Under the pieces are notes generated by a model. The model saw only the letters and a program-made list of their open reading frames with translations. It did not search any database and was not told the origin of the DNA. From Streptomyces filipinensis (GTDB lineage: Bacteria > Actinomycetota > Actinomycetes > Streptomycetales > Streptomycetaceae): DNA of 64,000 bases. Both the position numbers and the translations under genes were made by a program. Where the stretch lies: contig NZ_BMTD01000008.1 in the NCBI RefSeq assembly GCF_014649495.1, forward strand, positions 303,534-367,533, read 5' to 3'. The stretch's first letter is position 1, and the number at the start of each line of letters is the position of its first letter. Shown here in pieces: positions 17,686 to 26,632 of the stretch.

Positions 17686-19463
17686 TCGGCGTTGCGCCAC
17701 CCGTCTACGACCCGGCGGCCCCGACGACCGCCACCACCCTGCCCGTCGGCGCGGCCACGACCGTGCGTGCCTACGTCGCCGAGCTGTTCCGCCGGCACCG
17801 CCGGGCCTTCCTGCTGCTGGTCGCGGTGAACACGGTGGCCGTGGTCGCGTCCATGGTGGGTCCGTACCTGCTCGGCGGCCTGGTCGAGCGGGTGTCGGAC
17901 GGGGCCCGGGAGCTTCATCTGGGCCTGACCGCCGGGCTGTTCGTGCTCGCGCTCGCCGTACAGGCCGTGTTCGTGCGGCAGGTACGGCTGCGGGGTGCGA
18001 TGCTCGGCGAGCGGATGCTGGCCGACCTGCGGGAGGACTTCCTGGTCCGGTCGGTCGGGCTGCCGCCGGGCGTGCTGGAACGGGCGGGCACCGGCGATCT
18101 GCTGTCCCGCATCACCACCGACATCGACCGTCTGGCCAACGCGATGCGCGAGGCCGTGCCCCAGCTGGCCATCGGTGGCGTGTGGGCTCTGCTGCTGCTC
18201 GGCGGGCTCGTGGTGACGGCGCCGCCGCTGGCGGCCGCAGTGCTGCTCGCCGTACCGGTGCTGGTGGCCGGGTGCCGGTGGTACTTCAAACGGGCGCCCT
18301 CCGGATACCGCTCCGAGGCCGCCGGGTACGCGGCGGTCTCCTCCGCTCTCGCCGAGACGGTCGACGCGAGTCGCACCGTCGAGGCGCACCGGCTCGGCCC
18401 CCGCCGCGTCGCCCTGTCGGAACGGCGGATCAAGGAGTGGACGGCCTGGGAGCGGTACACGCTCTGGCTGCGGTCCGTACTCTTCCCGGTCATCAACGCC
18501 GTGCACGTCATCGTGCTGGGCTCGGTCCTCCTGGCCGGCGGGGCGTTCGTCCTGCGCGGCTGGATCGGGGTGGGCCAGCTGACCACGGGCGCCCTCGTCG
18601 CCCAGATGCTCGTCGATCCGGTGAACCTGATCCTGCGCTGGTACGACGAGGTGCAGGTCGCCCAGGTGTCGCTGGCCCGTCTGGTGGGTGTGCGGGACAT
18701 CGAGCCCGACGCCGGGGACGCCTCGCTGGCACCGGACGGACGGGACGTGCACGCCGACCGGGTGCACTTCGGCTACCGCGAGGGCGTCGACGTGCTCCGC
18801 AACGTGTCCCTGGAGGTCGCCCCGGGCACCCGGCTGGCCCTGGTCGGCCCGTCGGGCGCGGGCAAGTCCACCCTCGGCAGGCTGCTCGCCGGGATCTACG
18901 CGCCACGGGACGGCCGGATCACCCTGGGCGGCGCGGAGCTGTCCCGGATGCCGGCGGAACGCGTCCGCTCGCACGTCGCCCTCGTCAACCAGGAGCACCA
19001 CGTCTTCGTCGGCTCCCTGCGCGACAACCTCCTGCTGGCCCGCAGCGGTGCCACGGACGCCGAGCTGTGGGCGGCCCTGGGCGCGGTCGACGCGGATGCC
19101 TGGGCGCGGGCGCTGGACGACGACCTGGACACCGAGGTCGGCTCCGGCGGCCTCGCGCTGACCCCCGCGCAGGCCCAGCAGATCGCGCTGGCCAGGCTCG
19201 TGCTCGCCGATCCGCACACGCTGGTCCTGGACGAGGCGACCTCGCTGCTCGACCCGCGCGCGGCCCGGCATCTGGAGCGGTCCCTGGCCCGCGTGCTGGA
19301 CGGCCGCACGGTGGTCGCCATCGCCCACCGTCTGCACACCGCCCATGACGCCGACGTGATCGCCGTCGTGGACGACGGACGCATCAGCGAGCTGGGCAGC
19401 CACGACGAGCTGGTCACGGCCGACGGCGCGTACGCCGCGCTCTGGCGGTCCTGGCACGGATGA
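17682..19463 (+). CDS. ABC exporter subunit with degenerate signature (heterodimer part 2)
   Basis: A 593-residue half-transporter starting MIGVAPPVYDP, overlapping the upstream subunit by ATGA. The ATPase domain has intact Walker A VGPSGAGKST, Walker B LVLDEATSLLD and an IAHRL H-loop, but the signature is LTPAQAQQ instead of LSGGQ. The active ATP site must therefore combine this Walker A with the LSGGQ of the partner, and the other site should be non-hydrolytic, as in known asymmetric exporters. It probably exports a hydrophobic compound or peptide. About 690 bp without a recognisable gene follows. Confidence 0.9.
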   Translation: MIGVAPPVYDPAAPTTATTLPVGAATTVRAYVAELFRRHRRAFLLLVAVNTVAVVASMVGPYLLGGLVERVSDGARELHLGLTAGLFVLALAVQAVFVRQVRLRGAMLGERMLADLREDFLVRSVGLPPGVLERAGTGDLLSRITTDIDRLANAMREAVPQLAIGGVWALLLLGGLVVTAPPLAAAVLLAVPVLVAGCRWYFKRAPSGYRSEAAGYAAVSSALAETVDASRTVEAHRLGPRRVALSERRIKEWTAWERYTLWLRSVLFPVINAVHVIVLGSVLLAGGAFVLRGWIGVGQLTTGALVAQMLVDPVNLILRWYDEVQVAQVSLARLVGVRDIEPDAGDASLAPDGRDVHADRVHFGYREGVDVLRNVSLEVAPGTRLALVGPSGAGKSTLGRLLAGIYAPRDGRITLGGAELSRMPAERVRSHVALVNQEHHVFVGSLRDNLLLARSGATDAELWAALGAVDADAWARALDDDLDTEVGSGGLALTPAQAQQIALARLVLADPHTLVLDEATSLLDPRAARHLERSLARVLDGRTVVAIAHRLHTAHDADVIAVVDDGRISELGSHDELVTADGAYAALWRSWHG

Positions 19464-20154
19464 GGCGGCACCGACCACGCGGCCGACCGGTACGACGGCC
19501 CCGTGGCCGCCCGCGGCGCAGGTCTCCCCGTTCCGCACGGCGCTGCCATCGCCCGTGACGCGGCCAAAACCACCGGCGCCCGCGTCCGCGGCGACCGCGG
19601 CCGGGAGCAGCGGGGGCACGGCGGGGCCGGCATGCGGGCGGGTCTGCTGGCGTCGAGGGGGAACCGGCCGAAGGGACGGCGGGCCATGGGAACAGGCCGC
19701 CTGCGCCGAGTGCGGGTCCAGCGAAGCCTGCCGACGCCTGGGACAGCGGCGGACCGGCTTGTGGCCAGCTGCGGCCGGGGATGGACGGCGGGAGGGACTT
19801 CCGGCCGTGCCGGTCGGCGTGGGGGACAGCGGTGGGGTGGCATGCGGCGGAGTCCGCCGGCCTCGGCGGGGCGGCGTGTGGCGGAGTCCGCCAGGGCTCG
19901 GGGCGGCCAGGTGTGGGCCGGTCGGTGCGCGGTGGCGCCTGCCGGGAGCCGGTGCAGGGTGCGAGCCCGGGCCGGCGCCGGCGTCCGTGCCGTTGCGCGG
20001 TGCCGAGCAGGGGTGGAAGGCTGGAGAACGGCACAGGCTCGGGGAACGCTGCGGAACCACCCGGTCCGCAGCGTGTGACACCTGCGCCGCGCGTGCCGAC
20101 GGCCCGGCGCCCCTCGCGGTGGCCCATGGCCGTCCTCACCACCAGGAGGTACTC
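19464..20154. other. 691-bp gene-poor stretch with paired small palindromes
   Basis: No frame here looks like a real gene: all are Arg/Gly-rich and lack ribosome binding sites. The + strand is unusually G-rich. Two copies of a 13-bp hairpin sequence (GGCGGA-G-TCCGCC at 19846-19858 and 19880-19892) lie 34 bp apart within a longer imperfect direct repeat. The far right end contains the AGGAGG of the DUF5709 gene. Confidence 0.5.
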
Positions 20155-20625
20155 GTGGACAGCGCCGACGGCTGGGGGGACGACGTCTACCAGCCCGATT
20201 CCTCGGAGATCCGGGAGGATTCGGGGGTGCTCGACGTCGAGGACACACTGGACTTCGACGGCGTCGACGACCCGCTCGACCGCGGCTGGTCCCCTCCCGA
20301 GCGCCCCTGGGCGGTGGAGCGCCTCGGGGTGACGGCGGCCGAACGCCAGGCGGGCGAGACGCTCGACCAGCGGCTCGCCGAGGAGCTGCCCGACCTCGAC
20401 ACGGCCGACGGCGACGGCCTCGGTGACTGCACCGGAACCGACGGGGAACTCCTGGACAACGAGGTCGGCAACCTCCGCTCGGGCCGGCTGGTGGCCCCGG
20501 ACGAGGGAGCGCACGAGGACGATGAGGCCGCCCTCGTCGCCACCGACGTCGGTATCGACGGCGCCGCCGCTTCCGCCGAGGAGGCCGCGATGCACATCGT
20601 CGACGAGGACTCCCTGTCCGGCTGA
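20155..20625 (+). CDS. DUF5709 family acidic protein
   Basis: A 156-residue, very acidic protein from a GTG preceded by AGGAGG with 5 nt spacing. It has the DUF5709 hallmarks: an N-terminal YQPDSS, a LDVEDTLDFDGVDDPLDRGWSPPERPW segment and a GETLDQRLAEELPD helix. The family is found in actinomycetes and has no known function. The L31B gene begins 18 bp downstream, so both are probably on one transcript. Confidence 0.8.
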   Translation: MDSADGWGDDVYQPDSSEIREDSGVLDVEDTLDFDGVDDPLDRGWSPPERPWAVERLGVTAAERQAGETLDQRLAEELPDLDTADGDGLGDCTGTDGELLDNEVGNLRSGRLVAPDEGAHEDDEAALVATDVGIDGAAASAEEAAMHIVDEDSLSG

Positions 20626-20643
20626 GCCCCACGAGGAGCCGCC

Positions 20644-20907
20644 ATGCAGCAGGACGAGCAGCCCGACTACCGCCCCGTGGTCTTCCGGGACCGCGCCGCC
20701 GGCTACGCCTTTCTGACCCGGTCGACCGCGCGGAGCGAGCAGAGCATCGAGTGGGACGACGGCCAGACCTACCCGGTGATCGACGTGGAGATCTCCTCGG
20801 AGAGCCACCCCTTCTACACGGGCAAGGCCCGCACCGTCGACACCGAAGGCCGCATCGCCCGCTTCGAACGCCGGTACGGCGGAGCCGACGCAGGCGACGC
20901 GACCTGA
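20644..20907 (+). CDS. rpmE2: 50S ribosomal protein L31, type B (zinc-independent)
   Basis: An 87-residue protein with the type B L31 pattern: YRPVVFRD, AGYAFLTRST, YPVIDVEISSESHPFYTG and RIARFERRYG. It lacks the CxxC zinc-ribbon cysteines of type A L31. Type B L31 replaces type A on ribosomes during zinc shortage and is normally repressed by Zur. Here I find no Zur-box-like palindrome in the short spacer or just upstream of the DUF5709 gene. GAGG precedes the ATG. It converges on the DUF457 gene 35 bp away. Confidence 0.93.
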   Translation: MQQDEQPDYRPVVFRDRAAGYAFLTRSTARSEQSIEWDDGQTYPVIDVEISSESHPFYTGKARTVDTEGRIARFERRYGGADAGDAT

Positions 20908-20942
20908 TCGCAAGCGCTGGCCCGGGCCTGGGGCCGGGAGCC

Positions 20943-21737
20943 TCAGATCACGTTGAGGGCGGCCGCGCAGCCCACACCACCGAGCAGCATGAACACGGGC
21001 ATCAGCACCCTCAGCTCCACCCAGCTTCCGGCACGGAACCGCATCACCTTCGGCGGCCCCAGGGGGTACCAGCGCTTGCGGCCCACGGGGATCGGCCACA
21101 GGATCGGGCAGCCCGACACCGTCAGCGCGTCCCCGATGTCGTGCACCAGGGCACCGAGCACGATCGGCAGGCCGAGCCACAGGTACTCCTGCCCCGGCGC
21201 GGTGAACAGCCAGTCGGAGCCGTTGCCCGGCTTGTCCAGGATGCCCGCGAGAATCCATGCGCTCGTCGCCGCCAGCAGCCAGACCAGGACATCGCTGCTG
21301 GAGCCGCGCGCCGCCCGCCACAGCAGACCCTCGATCGCCAGCACCATGTGGACGAACAGGATCGCCAGCACCGCCCAGCGGCCCCCCGTGATCGCCGCCG
21401 CAGAGCACCCGGCGCCGATCATGACCGCCCACACCCAGGTGTGCGTCAGCGTGCGGTGGCCGCCCGAGCGGCGCGGGTCGCCCTGTTTCCTGGTCGATTT
21501 GTAGACGGCGTACGACAGCTTGTCCACGATCTCGCAGAGCCAGCGCGAGAACGGCCCGAAGGCCCGGGAGATGGTGGCCGCCTTGTGGTCGAGGTCCGGG
21601 GCGAGCGCGGCGCCGGCGCAGATCAGGGCGCCGACGAGCAGCACCGGCCAGGGCATCGGGCGCCCGGCCGCGGCGGCGGCCGCTCCGACGCCGAGCCAGG
21701 CCGCGGCCCCCGACAGTGAGTGTGCTGGTCCCATCAT
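20943..21737 (-). CDS. DUF457/YdjM-like membrane metal-dependent hydrolase
   Basis: A 264-residue membrane protein with the motifs of this family: GPAHSLSG near the N terminus, LAPDLDHKAATISR, and RSGGHRTLTHT, whose His and Asp residues could bind metal. Six or more hydrophobic helices follow, and LVHDIGDALTVSGCPILWPI is the C-terminal signature. Members are often called LexA-binding inner-membrane hydrolases, but the enzyme activity is not established. I chose the ATG at 21737 because GGGAAG lies 6 nt upstream; an upstream ATG at 21755 abuts its own GAGGA too closely. Confidence 0.8.
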   Translation of the reverse strand: MMGPAHSLSGAAAWLGVGAAAAAAGRPMPWPVLLVGALICAGAALAPDLDHKAATISRAFGPFSRWLCEIVDKLSYAVYKSTRKQGDPRRSGGHRTLTHTWVWAVMIGAGCSAAAITGGRWAVLAILFVHMVLAIEGLLWRAARGSSSDVLVWLLAATSAWILAGILDKPGNGSDWLFTAPGQEYLWLGLPIVLGALVHDIGDALTVSGCPILWPIPVGRKRWYPLGPPKVMRFRAGSWVELRVLMPVFMLLGGVGCAAALNVI

Positions 21738-21870
21738 GGCCGCTTCCCGCCCCATTCCTCGTGTGCCGCTGTCCAGTTGACCTGGTGCGCCGACCCTGCG
21801 TCGGCGTCACAGCGTAGCGGCCATGATCTTCGTGCCCGCAGCCGATTCCCTTCTCGGGGACGAGGCCAGG

Positions 21871-21876
21871 CAAGAT
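21871..21876 (+). promoter_or_regulatory. Candidate leaderless -10 box for the Ski2-like helicase
   Basis: CAAGAT ends 6 nt before the GTG at 21883. The same hexamer with the same gap precedes the gene at 27138. No Shine-Dalgarno sequence lies between. Confidence 0.4.
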
Positions 21877-21882
21877 GGGGGC

Positions 21883-24396
21883 GTGACCCTCATCGATCAG
21901 CTGCCGCCGACCGCCGACCCCGACGCCCTGTACGAAGCCTTCGAGTCGTGGGCGCAGGATCGCGGCCTCACCCTCTACCCGCATCAGGAGGAGGCGCTGA
22001 TCGAGGTGGTCTCCGGGGCGAACGTGATCGTCTCGACGCCCACCGGCTCCGGCAAAAGCATGATCGCCGCCGGCGCGCACTTCGCCGCCCTCGCACGGGA
22101 CGAGGTCACCTTCTACACCGCCCCGATCAAGGCACTGGTGTCGGAGAAGTTCTTCGAGCTGTGCAAGCTCTTCGGCACCGAGAACGTCGGCATGCTCACC
22201 GGCGACGCCTCCGTGAACGCCGACGCGCCCGTGATCTGCTGCACCGCCGAGGTCCTGGCCTCGATCGCGCTGCGCGACGGCAAGAACGCGGACGTCGGCC
22301 AGGTCGTCATGGACGAGTTCCACTTCTACGCCGAGGGCGACCGCGGCTGGGCCTGGCAGATCCCGATTCTCGAGCTCCCTCAGGCACAGTTCATCCTGAT
22401 GTCGGCCACTTTGGGTGACGTGTCCTTCTTCGAGAAGGACCTCACCCGCCGCACCGGCCGCCCCACCTCGGTGGTCCGCTCGGCGACCCGCCCGGTGCCG
22501 CTCTCCTACGAGTACAAGTTCACGCCGCTCACCGAGACGCTCACGGACCTGCTGGAGAGCAAGCAGGCGCCGGTGTACATCGTGCACTTCACGCAGGCGC
22601 AGGCCGTGGAGCGGGCGCAGGCGCTGATGAGTATCAACATGTGCTCGCGCGAGGAGAAGGAGCAGATCGCCGAGCTGATCGGCAGCTTCCGCTTCACCAC
22701 CAAGTTCGGCCGCAACCTCTCCCGTTATGTCCGGCACGGCATCGGCGTCCACCACGCCGGCATGCTGCCCAAGTACCGGCGTCTGGTGGAGAAGCTCGCC
22801 CAGGCCGGTCTGCTGAAGGTCATCTGCGGCACGGACACGCTCGGCGTGGGCGTCAACGTGCCCATCCGTACGGTGTTGTTCACGGCGCTGACCAAGTACG
22901 ACGGCAGTCGTGTGCGCACCCTGCGGGCCCGGGAGTTCCACCAGATCGCGGGGCGGGCCGGCCGGGCCGGTTTCGACACGGCCGGGCTCGTCGTCGCGCA
23001 GGCGCCCGAGCACGTCATCGAGAACGAGAAGGCGCTGGCGAAGGCGGGTGACGATCCGAAGAAGCGGCGCAAGGTGGTGCGCAAGAAGGCTCCGGAGGGC
23101 TTCGTCGGCTGGACGGAGAACACCTTCCAGAAGCTGATCGATTCGGATCCGGAGCCGCTGACCTCGCGTTTCCGGGTCACGCACACGATGCTGCTGTCGG
23201 TGATCGCCCGCCCGGGCAACGCGTTCGAGGCGATGCGTCACCTGCTGGAGGACAACCACGAGCCGCGCAGGCAGCAGCTGAGGCACATCCGCCGGGCGAT
23301 CGCGATCTACCGCTCGCTGCTCGACGGCGGCATCGTGGAGAAGCTCGACCAGCCCGACGCCGAGGGCCGCATCGTCCGGCTCACGGTCGACCTGCAGCAG
23401 GACTTCGCGCTCAACCAGCCGCTGTCCACGTTCGCGCTCGCCTCGTTCGAACTCCTCGACCCCGAGTCGCCGTCCTACGCCCTCGACATGGTGTCCGTCG
23501 TCGAGTCCACCCTGGACGACCCGCGGCAGATCCTCGTCGCCCAGCAGAACAAGGCGCGTGGCGAGGCCGTGGCCGCGATGAAGGCGGACGGCGTCGAGTA
23601 CGAGGAGCGCATGGAGCGCCTCCAGGACGTCACCTACCCGAAGCCCCTGGAAGAGCTGCTCTTCCACGCGTACAACACCTACCGCAAGAGCCACCCCTGG
23701 GTCGGCGACCACCCGCTGTCGCCGAAGTCCGTGATCCGCGACATGTACGAACGGGCACTGTCCTTCACGGAGTTGGTGTCCTTCTACGAGCTGGCCCGCA
23801 TCGAGGGCATCGTCCTGCGCTACCTGGCCAGCGCCTACAAGACCCTCGACCACACCATCCCGGACGACCTGAAGTCCGAGGACCTGCAGGACCTCATCGA
23901 GTGGCTCGGCGAGATGGTGCGCCAGGTGGACTCCAGCCTGCTGGACGAGTGGGAGCAGCTCGCGAACCCGGAGGAGATGACCGCCGAGGAGGCCCAGGAG
24001 AAGGCCGACGAGGTCAAGCCGGTCACGGCCAACGCGCGCGCCTTCCGGGTCCTGGTCCGCAACGCGATGTTCCGCCGCGTGGAGCTGGCCGCCCTCGACC
24101 AGGTCGATGAGCTGGGCGAGATGGACGCCGAGTCCGGCTGGGACGCCGACGCCTGGGGCGAGGCGATGGACACGTACTGGGACGAGTACGAGGACCTCGG
24201 TACCGGTCCCGACGCCCGCGGCCCCAAGCTTCTGGTCATCAAGGAGGAGCCGGAGAACGGACTCTGGCGCGTCCGCCAGATCTTCGACGACCCGAACGGC
24301 GATCACGACTGGGGCATCAGCGCGGAGATCGACCTCACGGCCTCCGACGCCGAAGGCCGTGCCGTCGTCCGCGTCACCGACGTCGGCCAGCTGTGA
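21883..24396 (+). CDS. Ski2-like DEAD/DEAH-box RNA helicase
   Basis: An 837-residue helicase. Motif I is STPTGSGKSM, motif Ia APIKALV, motif II VVMDEFHFY (DEFH), motif III LMSATLG, motif IV IVHFTQ, motif V GTDTLGVGVNVPIRTV and motif VI HQIAGRAGRAG. DEFH, the GVGVNVP segment and the large helical C-terminal half place it with bacterial Ski2-type helicases that unwind structured RNA and may aid RNA decay. A basic KKRRKVVRKK patch around residue 405 could contact RNA. The GTG start follows a leaderless-type -10. tesB follows 40 bp downstream with its own ribosome binding site. Confidence 0.9.
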   Translation: MTLIDQLPPTADPDALYEAFESWAQDRGLTLYPHQEEALIEVVSGANVIVSTPTGSGKSMIAAGAHFAALARDEVTFYTAPIKALVSEKFFELCKLFGTENVGMLTGDASVNADAPVICCTAEVLASIALRDGKNADVGQVVMDEFHFYAEGDRGWAWQIPILELPQAQFILMSATLGDVSFFEKDLTRRTGRPTSVVRSATRPVPLSYEYKFTPLTETLTDLLESKQAPVYIVHFTQAQAVERAQALMSINMCSREEKEQIAELIGSFRFTTKFGRNLSRYVRHGIGVHHAGMLPKYRRLVEKLAQAGLLKVICGTDTLGVGVNVPIRTVLFTALTKYDGSRVRTLRAREFHQIAGRAGRAGFDTAGLVVAQAPEHVIENEKALAKAGDDPKKRRKVVRKKAPEGFVGWTENTFQKLIDSDPEPLTSRFRVTHTMLLSVIARPGNAFEAMRHLLEDNHEPRRQQLRHIRRAIAIYRSLLDGGIVEKLDQPDAEGRIVRLTVDLQQDFALNQPLSTFALASFELLDPESPSYALDMVSVVESTLDDPRQILVAQQNKARGEAVAAMKADGVEYEERMERLQDVTYPKPLEELLFHAYNTYRKSHPWVGDHPLSPKSVIRDMYERALSFTELVSFYELARIEGIVLRYLASAYKTLDHTIPDDLKSEDLQDLIEWLGEMVRQVDSSLLDEWEQLANPEEMTAEEAQEKADEVKPVTANARAFRVLVRNAMFRRVELAALDQVDELGEMDAESGWDADAWGEAMDTYWDEYEDLGTGPDARGPKLLVIKEEPENGLWRVRQIFDDPNGDHDWGISAEIDLTASDAEGRAVVRVTDVGQL

Positions 24397-24436
24397 GCCG
24401 CTGCCGACCAGTTGTGAGCCAAGGAGAATCCCACCG

Positions 24437-25303
24437 ATGACGAACCCGGCCGAGAGACTGGTCGACCTGCTCGACCTGGAGCAGATCGAGGTCAACATCT
24501 TCCGTGGCCGAAGCCCGCAGGAGTCGCTGCAGCGGGTCTTCGGCGGCCAGGTGGCGGGCCAGGCCCTGGTCGCCGCCGGCCGCACCACGGAGGGCGACCG
24601 CCCGGTGCACTCGCTGCACGCGTACTTCCTGCGTCCGGGCCACCCCGGCGTACCGATCGTGTACCAGGTGGAGCGGGTCCGCGACGGCCGGTCGTTCACC
24701 ACGCGCCGGGTCACGGCCGTGCAGCAGGGCCGCACGATCTTCAATCTCACCGCCTCCTTTCACAAGCCTGAGGAAGGACCGTTCGAGCACCAGCTGCCGC
24801 CGGCCCGCGAGGTGCCGGAGCCGGAGTCGCTGCCCACGGTCACCGAGGAGATCCGCAAGCATCTGGGCGCGCTGCCGGAGCAGTTGGAGCGGATGGCGCG
24901 CCGCCAGCCCTTCGACATCCGCTACGTCGACCGGCTGCGCTGGAACGCCGAGGAGATCGACGGGGCCGAGCCGCGCAGTGCCGTGTGGATGCGCGCGGTC
25001 GGGCCGCTCGGTGACGACCCGTTGGTCCACACGTGCGCGCTGACCTACGCCAGTGACATGACCCTCCTGGACGCGGTCCGTATCCCCGTCGAACCCCTGT
25101 GGGGTCCGCGGAACTTCGACATGGCCTCGCTGGACCACGCCATGTGGTTCCACCGGCCGTTCCGCGCGGACGAGTGGTTCCTGTACGACCAGGAGTCGCC
25201 GATCATCACCGGCGGGCGGGGCCTGGCCCGCGGCCGTATCTACGACCTGCAGGGGCGCCTGCTTGTCTCCGTCGTCCAGGAGGGCCTGTTCAGGTCGCTG
25301 TAG
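24437..25303 (+). CDS. tesB: Acyl-CoA thioesterase II
   Basis: A 288-residue double-hotdog thioesterase. Conserved parts include FRGRSPQESLQRVFGGQVAGQAL at the N terminus, VHSLHAYFLRPG, and in the second half LTYASDMTLLDAV, SLDHAMWFHRPFRADEWFLYDQ and GGRGLARGRIYD. The enzyme hydrolyses acyl-CoA to fatty acid and CoA, acting on medium to long chains. AAGGAG lies 10 nt before the ATG. It follows the helicase gene closely and converges on the DUF6397 gene. Confidence 0.93.
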   Translation: MTNPAERLVDLLDLEQIEVNIFRGRSPQESLQRVFGGQVAGQALVAAGRTTEGDRPVHSLHAYFLRPGHPGVPIVYQVERVRDGRSFTTRRVTAVQQGRTIFNLTASFHKPEEGPFEHQLPPAREVPEPESLPTVTEEIRKHLGALPEQLERMARRQPFDIRYVDRLRWNAEEIDGAEPRSAVWMRAVGPLGDDPLVHTCALTYASDMTLLDAVRIPVEPLWGPRNFDMASLDHAMWFHRPFRADEWFLYDQESPIITGGRGLARGRIYDLQGRLLVSVVQEGLFRSL

Positions 25304-25336
25304 CGAGCCGGCGGCCGGACCCGGCGGCCGGGTGCT

Positions 25337-26506
25337 TCAGACCTGGGCCGGCCGGGGGTTTCTCCGCCGCAGCCAGGAGCGCAGAGTACGACGGGGCTGC
25401 GCCGGGGCCCGCTCGGGCCGACGGTGACCCGGGCGGGACGAGGACACCGCTGCCGGCCGCACCACCGGCACGCCGTGCCCCTCGGACGCTCGGCTCACCG
25501 GTGCGTCCGTCGGATCGGCCGGTCCCGGCCGCGGCCCGCCGTTCGGCCTGAAGGCTCCGGCCACCGTCCCACCGCTCTGCGCCTCGGACACCTGTGCCGC
25601 GATCGGCTGTTCGCCGGGCGCCGACGCCTGGGCCGTCGGTTCCGCAAGCCGCGTGACCGTGCGGGCCATCGGCGGGATGGGCTGTGCCACCGCCCGCGCG
25701 CTCGGTGCCGCGCGGCGGGCGGTCGGGCGCGGGGCCCTGCAGAAGGCGCGGGCCTCCTCCAGGGCGTGGGCCAGCTCGCTGCGCAGCCACTCGGTCTCGT
25801 CCGCGTCCTGTGCCGTCGCGATCCGCTCGGCCAGGTGCGCGGCAGGCGATCCCGGCATGCCGTGACCTGGTGGCGTCGGGCGGAACCGGTTCAGGTAGGA
25901 GCGCTCGTACGGATCCCTGACGACGTCGGCGACCTCGACGGGCGAGAGGAAGGCCGCGACGGCTCCGGCCCGGGCCCACGGCTGCTCGGCCTGGCGCAGC
26001 AGGAAGCCGAGATGTCGCCCACGCCAGTTACGGGCACGCAGGTCCACCCCGGCGGCCAGCCGGGCGCGCAGGCTCTCGGACGTACGCCCCTTCAGCAGAC
26101 GCGCACTCTCAGGCTGCGACGCGAAGTGCCGCAGTTCGTCCGCGAGATACAGCCAGACCACGGCACGGTAGCGGTTCAGATACCACGTCACCGGCACCAG
26201 CAGGCCCAGCCGGGCGAGGCGGGTGAAGCGACCGACCGGGATCTCCATGAGCGCGGCACCCTCGGTGGTACCCACCACCCGCACGCGGTCACGCAGGGCT
26301 TCCGCACACCCTTCCTGCGCACGGAGGCGGTCGATCTCCGCACGCTCCACCCTCCGGGCCCCTCCGCCGCCTTCGTCGGGCACGGTCCGGATGTGGCCGA
26401 GGTGCACGGCGAGCTCGAACTCGCCTCGCTTGAGGCCCAGTTGTCGCGCGGCATGGCTGGGTGCGCAGGTGACGGGCCGGGGCGGGCTGACAGTGCTTGC
26501 CGACAT
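25337..26506 (-). CDS. DUF6397-like protein
   Basis: A 389-residue protein. Residues about 1-250 are well ordered: an HTH-like start (CAPSHAARQLGLKRGEFELAVHLGHIRT) and a conserved middle with WYLNRYRAVVWLYLADELRHFA and LLKGRTSESLRARLAAGVDLRARNWRGRHLGFLLRQ. The last 140 residues are a disordered Pro/Ala/Arg tail. The middle resembles a Streptomyces family of unknown function. The N-terminal part could bind DNA, but that is only inference. GGGGGAG stands 7 nt before the ATG at 26506. Confidence 0.7.
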   Translation of the reverse strand: MSASTVSPPRPVTCAPSHAARQLGLKRGEFELAVHLGHIRTVPDEGGGGARRVERAEIDRLRAQEGCAEALRDRVRVVGTTEGAALMEIPVGRFTRLARLGLLVPVTWYLNRYRAVVWLYLADELRHFASQPESARLLKGRTSESLRARLAAGVDLRARNWRGRHLGFLLRQAEQPWARAGAVAAFLSPVEVADVVRDPYERSYLNRFRPTPPGHGMPGSPAAHLAERIATAQDADETEWLRSELAHALEEARAFCRAPRPTARRAAPSARAVAQPIPPMARTVTRLAEPTAQASAPGEQPIAAQVSEAQSGGTVAGAFRPNGGPRPGPADPTDAPVSRASEGHGVPVVRPAAVSSSRPGHRRPERAPAQPRRTLRSWLRRRNPRPAQV

Positions 26507-26632
26507 GGTCGTACTCCCCCGTGGAGTCGTGGGCTCACGCCCGGTGCGCTCGCCGTGCACACACCGTAGCCAATCCGGCGCAGGTCGTGGCGAGCCTGTG
26601 GATAACTCCACCGACGAAGGAGGAATCGCAGG

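Noticed and set aside
19503..20078. 191-codon Arg/Gly-rich frame in the spacer before DUF5709
   Set aside because: Composition is that of random high-G+C sequence and no start signal is visible.
16779..20081. Long minus-strand open frame opposite the ABC exporter pair
   Set aside because: The plus strand encodes two clear ABC subunits with all expected motifs; the antisense frame has none.
20100..20154. Zur box upstream of the DUF5709-L31B unit
   Set aside because: No AT-rich palindrome of the Zur type is visible here.
19414..24750. Very long open frame on the minus strand (over 1700 codons)
   Set aside because: It is the antisense shadow of the helicase, tesB and neighbouring genes, caused by high G+C; its translation is low-complexity and matches no family.
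25304..25336. GC-rich hairpin between tesB and the DUF6397-like gene
   Set aside because: Repeated CCGGC words look like a stem, but the arms do not pair properly as an inverted repeat.
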